Shown: piece after piece, positions 1-8,745 of the stretch | How positions within the stretch are numbered: the stretch's first letter is position 1 | How the letters are laid out: every line of letters begins with the position of its first letter | Assembly (NCBI RefSeq): GCF_900048895.1 | Contig: NZ_LT160639.1 | Span: 605,524 to 669,523, forward strand | Direction: 5' to 3' | From: Neglectibacter timonensis | GTDB taxonomy: Bacteria > Bacillota > Clostridia > Oscillospirales > Acutalibacteraceae | Length of the DNA: 64,000 nt | Notes under the pieces: model-generated | Database searches by the model: none | The model's input: the letters and a program-made list of their open reading frames with translations, nothing else | Told to the model about the DNA's origin: nothing | Made by a program: the position numbers and the translations under genes

Positions 1-132
1 GTGGAAAAGGCGGCTGAGGTATATATGAAGATCGGGGACCGTCCTATCAAACAGTCTATCACCGATGCCGAGCTGGCTGAGCTGGCAAAAGCCTTTGGCC
101 TGACGCCCCGTCCCGGCTACCTGGAGCTGTAA
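1..132 (+). CDS. C-terminal end of an unidentified protein (partial)
   Basis: An open frame runs from the window edge to TAA at 130-132 and gives about 43 residues ending TPRPGYLEL. The 5' part lies outside the window. It is acidic and helical (DAELAELAKAFGL) with no diagnostic motif, so I do not assign a function. A strong hairpin with a T-run directly after the stop supports this being the true end of a gene and transcript. Confidence 0.6.
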   Translation: MEKAAEVYMKIGDRPIKQSITDAELAELAKAFGLTPRPGYLEL

Positions 133-148
133 TCATTTTAATTTAATT

Positions 149-197
149 CGCCGCTCTGCCTGGAAACCCATTTCCAGGCAGAGCGGCGTTCCTTTTT
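149..197 (+). terminator. Intrinsic terminator
   Basis: A perfect inverted repeat of 18 bp per arm (CGCCGCTCTGCC and its complement), with a 4-nt loop, is followed by TTCCTTTTT. It lies 16 nt after the stop codon of the partial gene at the window edge. Confidence 0.9.
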
Positions 198-254
198 ACC
201 CATAGATTTTATGAAGGAAGGAAGCTTTTCCTGCCTTTCCTGTTTGTATTACTT

Positions 255-428
255 CTATTTAGCAAACGAGACCTGGCTGACCAGCAGGTTCAGCAGAGGA
301 TTTGTCAGCAGGTTGCAAAGAAAGCTGTAGCAGATGAATTTCTTCCTCCTGATGATACAAAATATCCCGATTCCCTCTAAGAAAGCTGTGAGTAAGAAAT
401 TCAACAGAACAATAAAAAAAGCATTCAC
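255..428 (-). pseudogene. Membrane protein fragment (NLLTNPLLN type), probably truncated
   Basis: From a possible GTG at 428 the frame gives about 57 residues with two hydrophobic segments around a basic RRKK turn, and then NLLTNPLLNLLV before a stop. Small Clostridia membrane proteins with a similar NLLTNP stretch are, as I recall them, several times longer. This copy ends just after that stretch, so I read it as a C-terminally truncated remnant. It overlaps the 3' part of another membrane-protein frame (259-639). There is no clear ribosome binding site. It could instead be a genuine mini-protein. Confidence 0.3.
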
Positions 429-639
429 CGTTTTCGCTTTTCTCCGATTTCTTGTTCCGATATATCCGCAGGAGGCGGATTGCCGCAAGCACCACGGCCC
501 AAAGGACTAAAAAACAGACAGACCTATCCCAACGGTTACTTCGCCGAACAAAGGCGCCATACAAAATGCAGAAACAGGCAAAGTCCACACAGAAGTGGGA
601 CCAGGTATGGAAAGCCAGTTTTCTGTTATTCCCCCTCAT
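259..639 (-). pseudogene. Small membrane protein or remnant (HFCVDFACF type)
   Basis: An ATG at 639 overlaps the end of the cupin gene by 14 bases and opens a frame of 126 codons. The first 70 residues look real: a basic start, a hydrophobic helix containing HFCVDFACFCILYG, and a second helix (CFLVLWAVVLAAI) before a basic stretch. Beyond that the frame loses membrane character and overlaps the 255-428 fragment in another frame. This fits a frameshifted or decayed pair of membrane-protein genes. No function can be assigned. Confidence 0.3.
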
Positions 640-1099
640 AATAGTCCACACTGTCAGCATCCCGGAAGAAGCCTGCGGAGACGTTATGCACGATGACTCC
701 CGTTTTGCCGGAACGCGGATAGCGCACCACCTCCGGAGACTGCACGGTATCCACATCCAGGTAGGAAAGCGTCTCCGTCTCAGAAGGATTCCGCAGCAGA
801 TGTGCCGCCCTTTCCCCCGGAGGACACACAATGACGTCGCCCGCCTTCACTCTTTTCTCACCCTCCGGCGTTTCCAGAACGCCTTCGCCGCCTATGATAT
901 AGAAAAGTTCTGTGCTTGCCGTGTGATAATGATAGGGGTAGTTGGCCTTTCCGGGAGATATCTCATAAAACGCCGCATAGCAGGTATCAAACTCCGCCCG
1001 GCTTGTGATTTCCTGTTTCCGGTACTCATAGAGTTCATGCTCCGCCTTTTCCCGCACGGGCAGCATATCCCGGCTGGTCAGCAAAATCTCTTTTCTCAT
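626..1099 (-). CDS. Cupin-domain protein
   Basis: The protein has 157 residues and one cupin_2 beta-barrel. The first cupin motif is visible as HYHTASTELFYIIGGEG with metal-type histidines and a glutamate. It is followed by the GDVIVCPPG turn and a second-motif region with a histidine (AAHLLRN). Small cupins of this size act as sugar-phosphate isomerases, dioxygenases or ligand-binding sensors, and the sequence alone does not decide which. It follows alanine racemase after 33 nt on the same strand and is probably co-transcribed with it. A GGAGAAAGGCGG stretch upstream serves as ribosome binding site. Confidence 0.8.
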   Translation of the reverse strand: MRKEILLTSRDMLPVREKAEHELYEYRKQEITSRAEFDTCYAAFYEISPGKANYPYHYHTASTELFYIIGGEGVLETPEGEKRVKAGDVIVCPPGERAAHLLRNPSETETLSYLDVDTVQSPEVVRYPRSGKTGVIVHNVSAGFFRDADSVDYYEGE

Positions 1100-1132
1100 T
1101 CCGATACCGCCTTTCTCCTTCCAAGCCGCGCT

Positions 1133-2341
1133 TCAGCTTTTCACTTCCGGCACGTCCAGCAGCTGGTTATAGATGCTGGACGTCTTTCCGCCCTTCAGAT
1201 AGACGCGGGGCACTCGCTTGGAAATGCCGCAGACCACCTCGTAATTGATACTGTGCTCACATTTGGCCAATTCGTCAGCGATGATGCATTGATCCCCGTC
1301 TCTGCCGATCAGCGTCACTATGTCGCCCTCCTGTACTTCCTCCAAATGGGTGACGTCCGCCATCAGCTGATCCATACAGATGCGGCCCAAAATGGGACAG
1401 CGCTTTCCCCGGATGAGCACCTGCGCCCCTTCCGGAGACAGGATTCTGGGGTAGCCGTCCGCATAGCCGATGGGAACTGTGGCAACCCTTCGGTCTTCGC
1501 CCGCCCGGAAATCCCTGCCGTAACTGACCGTGGCTCCTTCCCGAATGGTCTTCACATGGGAAACCACAGATTTCAGGGATAGCACCGGCGTCAGCTTGGG
1601 CCTATTCCGCACATCTTCAGAGGGATAGAGTCCATAGAGAACGATTCCTGCCCGCACCATGTCCAGATGGCAGAGCGGATGGTCGAACACCGCGGCCGAG
1701 TTGGCGCAGTGACGCACCTCAAAAGATACGTCTTCTCTGAGAAGAGCCTCAATCATCTCTTTGAAGCAACCGTACTGCCGCATGGTGAAAATATCGCCCT
1801 CACGGCCTTCGTCGGAAACGGCAAAATGGGTGAAGATGCCTTCGGGATAGAGTCCCGGCAGCCCGCAAACCGCCTTGACCTCCTCCACTGCGCCGGCGTC
1901 CCGGTTGATGTCCTGAAAGTAGAAACCCAGGCGGCTCATTCCCGTGTCGATCTTCACATGGATTTTCACGGTACAGCCTGCCGTCTGCGCACAGTTGGAA
2001 AGCTCTTTGGCATATTCCGTAGAATACACGCACTGAGAAATCTCATATTTCGCAAGGGAAGCCGCCTCCTCCGCAGGCGTATAACCCAAAATGAGCACCG
2101 GCTTCCGAATTCCTGCCAGCCGGAGCTGCAGGGCCTCCTCCAGATTGGAAACGGCAAACCAGTCCGCTCCCAGAAGTTCGAATTCTTGGACCATACGAAC
2201 TGCTCCGTGGCCATAGGCATCCGCCTTTACCACACAGCAAAGCTTCGCTTTAGGGTCCATACATTTTCGTACCTGTTCATAATTCCGGGCCAGGGCATCA
2301 AGATCGATCTCTGCCCAGGTCCGCCTCAATATTTCTTTCAT
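1133..2341 (-). CDS. alr: Alanine racemase
   Basis: This PLP enzyme interconverts L- and D-alanine for peptidoglycan. The ATG at 2341 is preferred over upstream starts because AAGGTGG precedes it and the protein then begins at the usual point, giving 402 residues. The PLP lysine is K39 in VVKADAYGHG. The second catalytic base is Y274 in TVSYGRDF, and the racemase signature region GRICMDQLM follows in the C-terminal barrel. Upstream coding frames (RARNKSLGPSFF-like) come from the tandem repeat at 2357-2604 and are not part of the protein. A stem-loop ends 14 nt before the start codon and may affect translation. Lacking an obvious strong promoter of its own, it may be read from purL. Confidence 0.95.
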   Translation of the reverse strand: MKEILRRTWAEIDLDALARNYEQVRKCMDPKAKLCCVVKADAYGHGAVRMVQEFELLGADWFAVSNLEEALQLRLAGIRKPVLILGYTPAEEAASLAKYEISQCVYSTEYAKELSNCAQTAGCTVKIHVKIDTGMSRLGFYFQDINRDAGAVEEVKAVCGLPGLYPEGIFTHFAVSDEGREGDIFTMRQYGCFKEMIEALLREDVSFEVRHCANSAAVFDHPLCHLDMVRAGIVLYGLYPSEDVRNRPKLTPVLSLKSVVSHVKTIREGATVSYGRDFRAGEDRRVATVPIGYADGYPRILSPEGAQVLIRGKRCPILGRICMDQLMADVTHLEEVQEGDIVTLIGRDGDQCIIADELAKCEHSINYEVVCGISKRVPRVYLKGGKTSSIYNQLLDVPEVKS

Positions 2342-2355
2342 CTGCTGCCACCTTC

Positions 2356-2604
2356 CCGTCTTTCTGAAGAAAGACGGCCAAAGACTTTTATTTCGCGCCC
2401 TCGCTCGCATGGAATTGGAGAACTCGCTTCCGCGTTTTTGTGGGATACTCCCGATGGATGCGTCTTTCTGAAGAAAGAAGGCCCAAGACTTTTATTTCGC
2501 GCCCTCGTTCGCATGGGATTGAAGAACTCCCTCCCACAATTTTCCAGGATGCTCCCGATGGACCCGTCTTTCTGAAAAGAAAGACGGCCCAAGACTTTTA
2601 TGCC
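2356..2604 (-). repeat. Tandem 104-bp repeat with CTTTC-loop-GAAAG hairpins
   Basis: Two full units and a partial third start at 2357, 2461 and 2565, so the period is exactly 104 bp. Each begins with a hairpin (CCGTCTTTC, loop, GAAAGACGG; the middle copy is imperfect) followed on the plus strand by CCAAAGACTTTTAT or a close variant. Two units then share a TCGCGCCCTCG...GCATGG...GAACTC...CCCGATGGA body. The array fills the purL-alr gap. Its six frames give spurious proteins. Related hairpins occur at 39659 and 61132. Confidence 0.85.
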
Positions 2605-2688
2605 ACGCTCTCTCACGATACCCTTTCATAAAGCAGAGGGAGGAAAAAGCCTCTCCTCCCTCGATAAAGCCACGCATCTGCTGCCCTA

Positions 2689-5600
2689 TCACTTAAAGTA
2701 TTTCACGCCCGATTCAAATAGAAGCTGATCTTTCTTTCCAGGCACATTTTTATAGAGGTTTTCGCCCTTGCGCTCTGAATGGCCCATCTTGCCAAAAATC
2801 CTGCCGTCAGGGCTGGTGATGCCTTCGATGGCGCAGACCGAACCGTTGGGATTCCAATGAATATCCCCGCTGACGGTACCGTTGGGATCCACATACTGGG
2901 TGGCGACCTGGCCGTTTTCAATCAAGCTGCGCAGCGCTTTGCTGTCAGCCACAAACCGCCCCTCGCCGTGGGAGACAGGTATTGTATAGACCTCCCCAGC
3001 CCTGGTTCCAGCCAGCCAGGGAGATTTGGTGCTGGTCACCCTGGTATAGACCATTCTTGAAACATGACGGCCCAAGCTGTTGAAGGTCAGAGTGGGATCG
3101 TCTTCCTTAGGCTCCGTAATCTTTCCATAGGGTACCAGACCCAGCTTGATCAGCGCTTGGAAGCCGTTGCAGATACCCAGCATCAGGCCGTCCCTTGTCT
3201 CCAGAAGGTCTGTGACCGCCTGGGCAATCTTGGGATTGCGGAAGGTTGTGGCGATGAACTTACCGGAACCCTCCGGCTCGTCGCCCCCGGAGAAACCGCC
3301 GGGAAGCATGACAATCTGCGCCGAGCGGATCGCCTTTTCCATCCGGTCAATGGTTTCTTCAATGTCGTGTACGGAAAGGTTTTTCACCACCAGGATCTCT
3401 GTCTCAGCACCCGCTTTTTCAAAGGCGCGGGCAGTATCCACCTCGCAGTTGGTACCCGGGAACGCAGGAATAAAGACCCTGGGGCGCGCAGCCTTAATAG
3501 CCGGAGCCCTGCGGTTCCTCTCGCTGCACAGCGGAATATCCGCCGTGATCTCTACCTCCGGCGCGTAATTCGGAAAGATTTTTTCCAGCGTGCCGTTCCA
3601 GGCGTCAATCAATTCATCGATGCTACACTTCTGCCCACCCAGTTCCACGGTATCGCAGCAGACAGTATGTCCAAGCGTGACCACCCGGTCGCTGCGCACC
3701 TCGGCTTCGCTGGAAAGCTCCGCCACAATGGCGCCGGCCTTGGGCGCAAAGAGGATTTCTTTGGAGAGTCCCTCTTCAAATTTAAAGCCCATCTTGTTTC
3801 CAAAGCACATTTTTGCAACGCAGGCCGCCGCACCGCCTTCCCGCACTACCCCGGCGGAAATCACATCGCCGATCTCAATATGCCGTTTCAGACTGCGGTA
3901 ATAATGCTTCAGGCGCTCCCAATCAGGCATGCCGTCCTCTGTCTGGGGAATCTGAAGCAACACCACACGGGAACCGGCGTTTTTCATAACGGCAGAGATG
4001 GTGCTGCTGGCCTTCGTCATGGCCACCGCAAAGCTCACCAGCGTGGGAGGGACATCCAGCTGTTCGAAGGAACCGGACATGCTGTCCTTTCCGCCAATGG
4101 CGGGCAGCCCCAATCCCAGCTGGGCGGACAAAGCCCCCAGCAGGGCGGCTGCGGGCTTGCCCCAGCGCTTTGGGTCCTCATGCAGGCGTTCAAAATATTC
4201 CTGGAAGGTAAGCCGTGCCTTCAGCGGGTCTGCGCCCACCGCCGCCAGCTTGGAAAGACTCTCCACCACGGCATAGGCAGCCCCCAGGAAAGGAGAATAC
4301 CGGGCGATTCCCGGAACATAACCGTAACCCATGGCGGTGGCGTCGTCCGTCTCGCCGTCGAGCACCGGGATCTTCGCCACCATGGCCTCCTCCGGCGTCA
4401 GCTGGTATTCCCCGGCAAAGGGCATCAGCACCGTGGCTGCGCCGATACTGGAATCAAACCGCTCGGAAAGCCCCTTCTGACCGCAGACCTCCAGCCGGGC
4501 CAGATCTGCCTTGAGGGCGTCGACACCCTCTTTCTCCTTCAAACTCTCCGGCACGGATTCCCTGTAATTCTCCGACGCAGGCGAAGAGATGTAGGCATCG
4601 GCGTTCTGTGTAACGCCGTTGGTATCCAGAAAAGCACGGGAAAGATTTACAACCTGGTCGCCCCGCCACTCCATTTTCAGCCTGGGCTGCTCCGTCACAA
4701 TGGCAACAACCTGGGCGTCCAGGTTTTCCTCCGCCGCCATTGCGCAGAACTTCTCCACATCGCCGGGATCCAGAACTACGGCCATACGCTCCTGGGATTC
4801 CGAGATAGCCAGCTCGGTACCGTCTAGGCCCTCGTATTTTTTCGGCACTTTGTTGAGATCGATCTTCAAACCGGGAGCCAGCTCACCGATGGCCACACAG
4901 ACGCCGCCCGCGCCGAAATCATTGCAGCGCTTGATCAGGGCTGCGGCTTCCGCGTTTCGGAACAACCGCTGAATTTTCCGCTCTGTAGGCGGATTGCCCT
5001 TCTGTACTTCAGCGCCGCAGACCTCCACCGATTTCTCCGTGTGGGCCTTGCTGGAGCCGGTGGCTCCGCCGATGCCGTCGCGGCCGGTGGCCCCGCCCAG
5101 CAGCACAATGATGTCGCCCGGCTCCGGCTCTTCCCGCTTTACATTGGCCTTGGGAGAGGCGCCGATCACTGCTCCGATTTCCATCCGCTTTGCCACATAG
5201 CCGGGATCGTAAAGCTCGGTGACCTGCCCAGTGGCAAGCCCTATCTGGTTTCCATAGGAGGAATAGCCGGACGCTGCCCCAGTGGTAATTTTCCGGGTAG
5301 GCAACTTGCCGTGCAAAGTCTTTTCAAAGGGGAGGGTAGGATCTCCGCTGCCCGTCACGCGCATGGCCTGGTACACATAGGCCCGGCCGGACAGAGGGTC
5401 ACGGATTGCACCGCCCAGGCAGGTGGCGGCGCCGCCGAAGGGTTCAATCTCTGTTGGATGGTTGTGGGTCTCATTCTTAAATTGAATCAGCCAGGTCTCC
5501 GTTTTCCCGTCGATGGTGACGGGCGCTTCGACGGAGCAGGCGTTGATCTCATCGCTCACATCAAGATCAGGTACCAGGCCCTTTTTCCGTAGATATTTCC

Positions 5601-6438
5601 CGCCGATAGTGGCCATATCCATCAGGGAAACAGGTTTTTCCCTTCCGGCATACAGCTCCTCCCGCACAGAAAGGTATTCCTTCAAGGCACGCTCCACCGC
5701 CTTGCTGAGCTTGCCCTCCTCCACTTCGATCCTGTCGAGCCGGGTCAGGAAAGTGGTATGGCGGCAGTGATCGCTCCAATAGGTATCGATCACCCGCAGC
5801 TCCGTCACCGTGGGATCTCTCTTTTCCTCGTCCCGGAAATAATCCCGGCAGAACAGCAGATCGGAAAGGGTCATGGCAAATCCCATAGAATCAAAATAAC
5901 GCTTCATCTCAGCCTCATCCCAGGAGATAAAGCCTGTCACCCTGGCAACATCCGCAGGACGCTCCGACTGCAGTTCCAGGGATTCTGGCTTCTCCATAGA
6001 GGCCACACGGGATTCCACAGGGTTTACCAGATATGTTTTGATCTTTTCAAACTCTTCCTCGGTCACATTTCCTTTCACGCCGATCACCTTGGCGGTAAGT
6101 ACGGCGGGACGCTCCCCCTGCGTCAGCAGCTGAATGCACTGTGCGGCGGAATCGGCCCGCTGGTCATATTGGCCGGGCAGGTATTCCGTGGCAAAGGCCC
6201 GGTATTCCAAGGGCAGGCGGTACTCCTCCCCATAGACGCTGTCCATGTTGGGCTCGGAAAAAATAGTCCGGGCCGCCGCCTGAAACTGCTCCTCGCTCAG
6301 GCCCGAAACATCGTACCGGTTGAGAATACGTACTTCCTCAATACCGGAAATGCCCAGGTTTTTCTTGAGATCAGCCTTCATCTGGTTGGCCTCAACATCA
6401 AACCCTTTCCTCTTTTCCACAAAAACGCGCGTTACCAT
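2689..6438 (-). CDS. purL: Phosphoribosylformylglycinamidine synthase (large, single-chain)
   Basis: It converts FGAR and glutamine to FGAM in purine synthesis using ATP. From the ATG at 6438 the protein has 1,249 residues, the large fused PurLQ-type form. The N-terminal substrate domain contains DTYWSDHCRHTTF and the NETHNHPTEIEPFGGAATC signature. A long synthase core with DFGAGGVCVAIGELAPG follows. The C-terminal class I glutaminase carries the nucleophile in MLGICNGFQ and the histidine in SHGEGRF. I chose this start because MVTRVFVEKR is the expected N-terminus. The open frame extends 74 codons further upstream without purL-like sequence. GGGAAAGGACGG lies 12-20 nt ahead. The upstream gap is treated separately as a long leader. 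Confidence 0.95.
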   Translation of the reverse strand: MVTRVFVEKRKGFDVEANQMKADLKKNLGISGIEEVRILNRYDVSGLSEEQFQAAARTIFSEPNMDSVYGEEYRLPLEYRAFATEYLPGQYDQRADSAAQCIQLLTQGERPAVLTAKVIGVKGNVTEEEFEKIKTYLVNPVESRVASMEKPESLELQSERPADVARVTGFISWDEAEMKRYFDSMGFAMTLSDLLFCRDYFRDEEKRDPTVTELRVIDTYWSDHCRHTTFLTRLDRIEVEEGKLSKAVERALKEYLSVREELYAGREKPVSLMDMATIGGKYLRKKGLVPDLDVSDEINACSVEAPVTIDGKTETWLIQFKNETHNHPTEIEPFGGAATCLGGAIRDPLSGRAYVYQAMRVTGSGDPTLPFEKTLHGKLPTRKITTGAASGYSSYGNQIGLATGQVTELYDPGYVAKRMEIGAVIGASPKANVKREEPEPGDIIVLLGGATGRDGIGGATGSSKAHTEKSVEVCGAEVQKGNPPTERKIQRLFRNAEAAALIKRCNDFGAGGVCVAIGELAPGLKIDLNKVPKKYEGLDGTELAISESQERMAVVLDPGDVEKFCAMAAEENLDAQVVAIVTEQPRLKMEWRGDQVVNLSRAFLDTNGVTQNADAYISSPASENYRESVPESLKEKEGVDALKADLARLEVCGQKGLSERFDSSIGAATVLMPFAGEYQLTPEEAMVAKIPVLDGETDDATAMGYGYVPGIARYSPFLGAAYAVVESLSKLAAVGADPLKARLTFQEYFERLHEDPKRWGKPAAALLGALSAQLGLGLPAIGGKDSMSGSFEQLDVPPTLVSFAVAMTKASSTISAVMKNAGSRVVLLQIPQTEDGMPDWERLKHYYRSLKRHIEIGDVISAGVVREGGAAACVAKMCFGNKMGFKFEEGLSKEILFAPKAGAIVAELSSEAEVRSDRVVTLGHTVCCDTVELGGQKCSIDELIDAWNGTLEKIFPNYAPEVEITADIPLCSERNRRAPAIKAARPRVFIPAFPGTNCEVDTARAFEKAGAETEILVVKNLSVHDIEETIDRMEKAIRSAQIVMLPGGFSGGDEPEGSGKFIATTFRNPKIAQAVTDLLETRDGLMLGICNGFQALIKLGLVPYGKITEPKEDDPTLTFNSLGRHVSRMVYTRVTSTKSPWLAGTRAGEVYTIPVSHGEGRFVADSKALRSLIENGQVATQYVDPNGTVSGDIHWNPNGSVCAIEGITSPDGRIFGKMGHSERKGENLYKNVPGKKDQLLFESGVKYFK

Positions 6439-6632
6439 AGTCGAACGACCGTCCTTTCCCTTTGTCATTCCTGTTATCAAATGAATTTTTGCAGGAACCA
6501 CCGCTGTCTCTTTCCTGTAAGACGGCAGCTCCCGCTGCAGAGAACACATGATAATCCCGAAACGTCTCGGTTTCCCGCCAACCCAAGGGATGTAACAGGG
6601 CTGCGAAGAAGATTCTTTCCATCCGTTATCCC

Positions 6633-6656
6633 AATAAAAAAGAACCGCTCCCGCGG
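6633..6656 (-). terminator. Weak terminator-like hairpin before purL
   Basis: On the minus strand a 4-bp GC stem (CCGC, loop GGGA, GCGG) is followed by TTCTTTTTTATT. It lies about 90 nt after the glycosyltransferase stop codon and could end that transcript. It also lies inside a transcript starting at the extended -10 at 6675, where it could act as an early attenuator. Confidence 0.35.
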
Positions 6657-6674
6657 ACAATTCGGATTCACCTC

Positions 6675-6683
6675 ATTGTACCA
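6675..6683 (-). promoter_or_regulatory. Possible extended -10 promoter ahead of purL
   Basis: On the minus strand TGGTACAAT matches the extended -10 pattern TGnTATAAT. No good -35 is present. A start about 7 nt further on would give purL a leader of about 230 nt, with a GCAGC-GGGA-GCTGC hairpin in its 3' half and no riboswitch class I recognise. Confidence 0.35.
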
Positions 6684-6748
6684 CAAGAGCGTTTTTTTAT
6701 AAATACAGTTCTTGCATTTTTTAAGAAAGTTCTATGAAACTTCCAAAA

Positions 6749-8011
6749 TCACTTGCGGGTATCCCCTCCGATATCTCCAATGGAGAGGGCAACCGTGTGT
6801 TTGATCGGCTTCCATTCGGTACTGCCGAAAACAGCAACCAGCATGGCAATGCCAAAGGAGAACATGAAAAACGGGAAGGTGAAGGAATATTTCAGTTTCT
6901 TCGCCCGGCTGCAGTGGATACGCTTCCACTCGGTGGCCAGCGTCATCGCTCCCATGACATACATCAGAAGATAGGAATTTATGCTACCAATCAGCACAGA
7001 GCCAAAGAAAATGCCCATTTCCTGTCTTGCCTGGGTAATTCCCAGGATGAACATAACCGTGTTGAGCACGATGCCCAGCACTGTAAGCACCACCACGGGG
7101 ATGGTATTCATCAGCATGTCGTAGCAGCCAAAATTTCCGGTATTGGCCATGGTTTTCACCAGGGCGCCTCCCCGCTTCGCCACTACCTGTAAGTATCCTT
7201 TTATCCAGCGGGAACGCTGGATAATCGACTGTTTGAAGCCCCGGGGCTGCTCGTCGTAAATAATGGCGTCGCCGCAGTAAGCGATTTTTTCACCCCTGGC
7301 AATCAGATCTGCAGAGAACTCCAAATCCTCTGTGAGCAGAAAATAGTTCCAGCCTCCGCAGTCCTCCAAGAGATCATCTGCAAACAGAAAACCGGTGCCG
7401 GAAACGGCGCAGCTGGTATGCAGGTAATCCCTGGGACGGTTAAGATATTCCGACTCTCTCAGAAAATACATTCCATAGCCTGCCGTAATCCAGTTGTCCC
7501 CAAAGTTCTTCGTATTCCGATAGCTGGTTACAGCTTTATTGCCGTTGGAGAACACCTTATTCATTTCTGTGACATAGTGGGAATCCAGCAAATTGTCTGC
7601 ATCAAATACAAAATAGCCATCGTAGGTCTTTTCAGGAAGTTCATTTTTAAGCTTTGAGAGGAGAAAGTTTAATGCATAGCCCTTTCCAACCTGTTCCCTG
7701 TTTTTTCGCTCGAAAACCACTGCGCCGTGAGCGGCGGCTATCTTCGCCGTTTCGTCGGTGCAGTTATCCGCCACGACATAGACGTCTATCAGCTCGGCCG
7801 GATAATCCTGACCCCGGACGCTGTCCAGCAGCTGACCGATCACTTCGGCTTCATTGCGCGCCGCTATCAGCACCGCATAGCGGCACAGCTTCTGCGCCTG
7901 AAAAGTCCGCCTTTTCCGCAGCAGGCGAACGACCAAAAAAACAAACTGATAGCAATAACAGGCGGCAAACAGCGCCGCCAAAATAAAATTCAAATAGGAT
8001 AGTGTCTTCAT
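6749..8011 (-). CDS. Membrane family 2 glycosyltransferase
   Basis: The protein has 420 residues. A membrane segment opens it (residues about 5-30), then a GT2 domain with VLIAARNEAEVIG, the nucleotide-binding DNCTD, the DXD-like FVFDADN, and the QxxRW motif (IIQRSRWIKG) typical of processive synthases. Three to four membrane helices follow in the C-terminal third. The layout is that of hyaluronan/cellulose/poly-GlcNAc-synthase-like enzymes that polymerise a sugar from its nucleotide form and export it. The product cannot be told. It stands alone with its own likely promoter (extended -10 at 8190) and a leader of about 170 nt. Confidence 0.88.
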   Translation of the reverse strand: MKTLSYLNFILAALFAACYCYQFVFLVVRLLRKRRTFQAQKLCRYAVLIAARNEAEVIGQLLDSVRGQDYPAELIDVYVVADNCTDETAKIAAAHGAVVFERKNREQVGKGYALNFLLSKLKNELPEKTYDGYFVFDADNLLDSHYVTEMNKVFSNGNKAVTSYRNTKNFGDNWITAGYGMYFLRESEYLNRPRDYLHTSCAVSGTGFLFADDLLEDCGGWNYFLLTEDLEFSADLIARGEKIAYCGDAIIYDEQPRGFKQSIIQRSRWIKGYLQVVAKRGGALVKTMANTGNFGCYDMLMNTIPVVVLTVLGIVLNTVMFILGITQARQEMGIFFGSVLIGSINSYLLMYVMGAMTLATEWKRIHCSRAKKLKYSFTFPFFMFSFGIAMLVAVFGSTEWKPIKHTVALSIGDIGGDTRK

Positions 8012-8189
8012 GCTGATACCCTGCCTTTCTTTCCATCCCGGGCCCTCATTGTCTCAAACAAATCTCAACTTTCTCTCAACAGGCCGGAATCCTCACAAGC
8101 TATTACCTTACGGTTCATGTCATTATATGGGGGAAGCCTTGCTCTCTCCCGACGCTTCCTGCGCAAAGTGCATTCTCTTTCGCCGGGCT

Positions 8190-8198
8190 ATTATAGCA
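8190..8198 (-). promoter_or_regulatory. Promoter of the glycosyltransferase (extended -10)
   Basis: On the minus strand TGCTATAAT is a perfect extended -10, with a poor TTTATT at the -35 position. It lies about 180 nt before the gene. The 8012-8365 gap otherwise holds a GGAAGC/GCTTCC hairpin within the leader and nothing I can assign. Confidence 0.55.
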
Positions 8199-8318
8199 CA
8201 GCCAGAAGCTTAATAAAACTATATTGTGAACAAATTAAAAACAACACGATGATTTTCTTACAAATTCATAACGGCGCAGAGAGAAATGAATTTTTTTTGG
8301 ATATCTTGAAATTAGGGG

Positions 8319-8347
8319 TTGCAATTTCTCAGCGAATGCTGTAAGAT
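8319..8347 (+). promoter_or_regulatory. Promoter of tRNA-Val
   Basis: TTGCAA, a 17-bp spacer and TAAGAT lie just ahead of the tRNA gene. Confidence 0.55.
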
Positions 8348-8365
8348 AATACAGCAACAAAACCC

Positions 8366-8442
8366 GGGCGCTTAGCTCAGCTGGCTAGAGCACCTGCTTG
8401 ACGTGCAGGGGGTCAGCGGTTCAAGTCCGTTAGCGCCCACCA
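8366..8442 (+). tRNA. tRNA-Val (anticodon GAC)
   Basis: A full cloverleaf is visible. The acceptor arm is GGGCGCT/AGCGCCC with encoded CCA at 8440-8442. The D arm contains AGCTCAGCTGGCTAGAGC, the anticodon arm CCTGC-TTGACGT-GCAGG has GAC at 8400-8402, and the T loop is GGTTCAAGTCC. It reads GUC and GUU valine codons. It is a single tRNA gene with its own promoter and terminator. Confidence 0.97.
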
Positions 8443-8482
8443 AATCTGCGGTTCGCATTTTGCGGACCGCAGATTTTTTGTT
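8443..8482 (+). terminator. Intrinsic terminator of tRNA-Val
   Basis: ATCTGCGGTTCGCA, a short T loop and TGCGGACCGCAGAT form a near-perfect stem followed by TTTTTTG, directly after the CCA. From here to 8727 no gene is visible apart from a possible -10 (TATAAT at 8719-8724) for the next gene. Confidence 0.9.
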
Positions 8483-8745
8483 TTCAAGCTACTTCCCACG
8501 CTATAAGCTCCTTTTAGAAGCTGAATGCTGATACATTCTCCTCCAAAGAAAAGTGCAGTCGATAAGGAGGAGAGAGATTTGAAAGATGCATTCGCTGCGA
8601 AACAGGCAGTCGCTCTCCATGCCGGTTAGAAGGCTATCCCTCTGCAGACAAGTACTCGTTTTTTAAAAATCACACCGGAAATGTTATAGAAAAATAAAAA
8701 GCAACGGGGTATGTTAAATATAATCTTATGAAAGGGGAACTTACT

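Noticed and set aside
452-1582. Long plus-strand open frame (376 codons) opposite the cupin and alanine racemase genes
   Set aside because: It lies antisense to two well-supported genes, is rich in Arg, His and Leu with no motif, and has no ribosome binding site.
2356-2604. CRISPR array
   Set aside because: Only two and a half units of 104 bp, with no short repeat/unique spacer pattern and no cas genes.
2338-2692. Apparent proteins with RARNKSLGPSFFRK-like sequence
   Set aside because: They are translations of the 104-bp hairpin repeat in several frames, not genes.
3064-4827. Plus-strand open frame of 587 codons opposite purL
   Set aside because: purL carries all family motifs on the other strand. 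The antisense frame arises from codon bias and has no recognisable domain. The same holds for 5758-6702.
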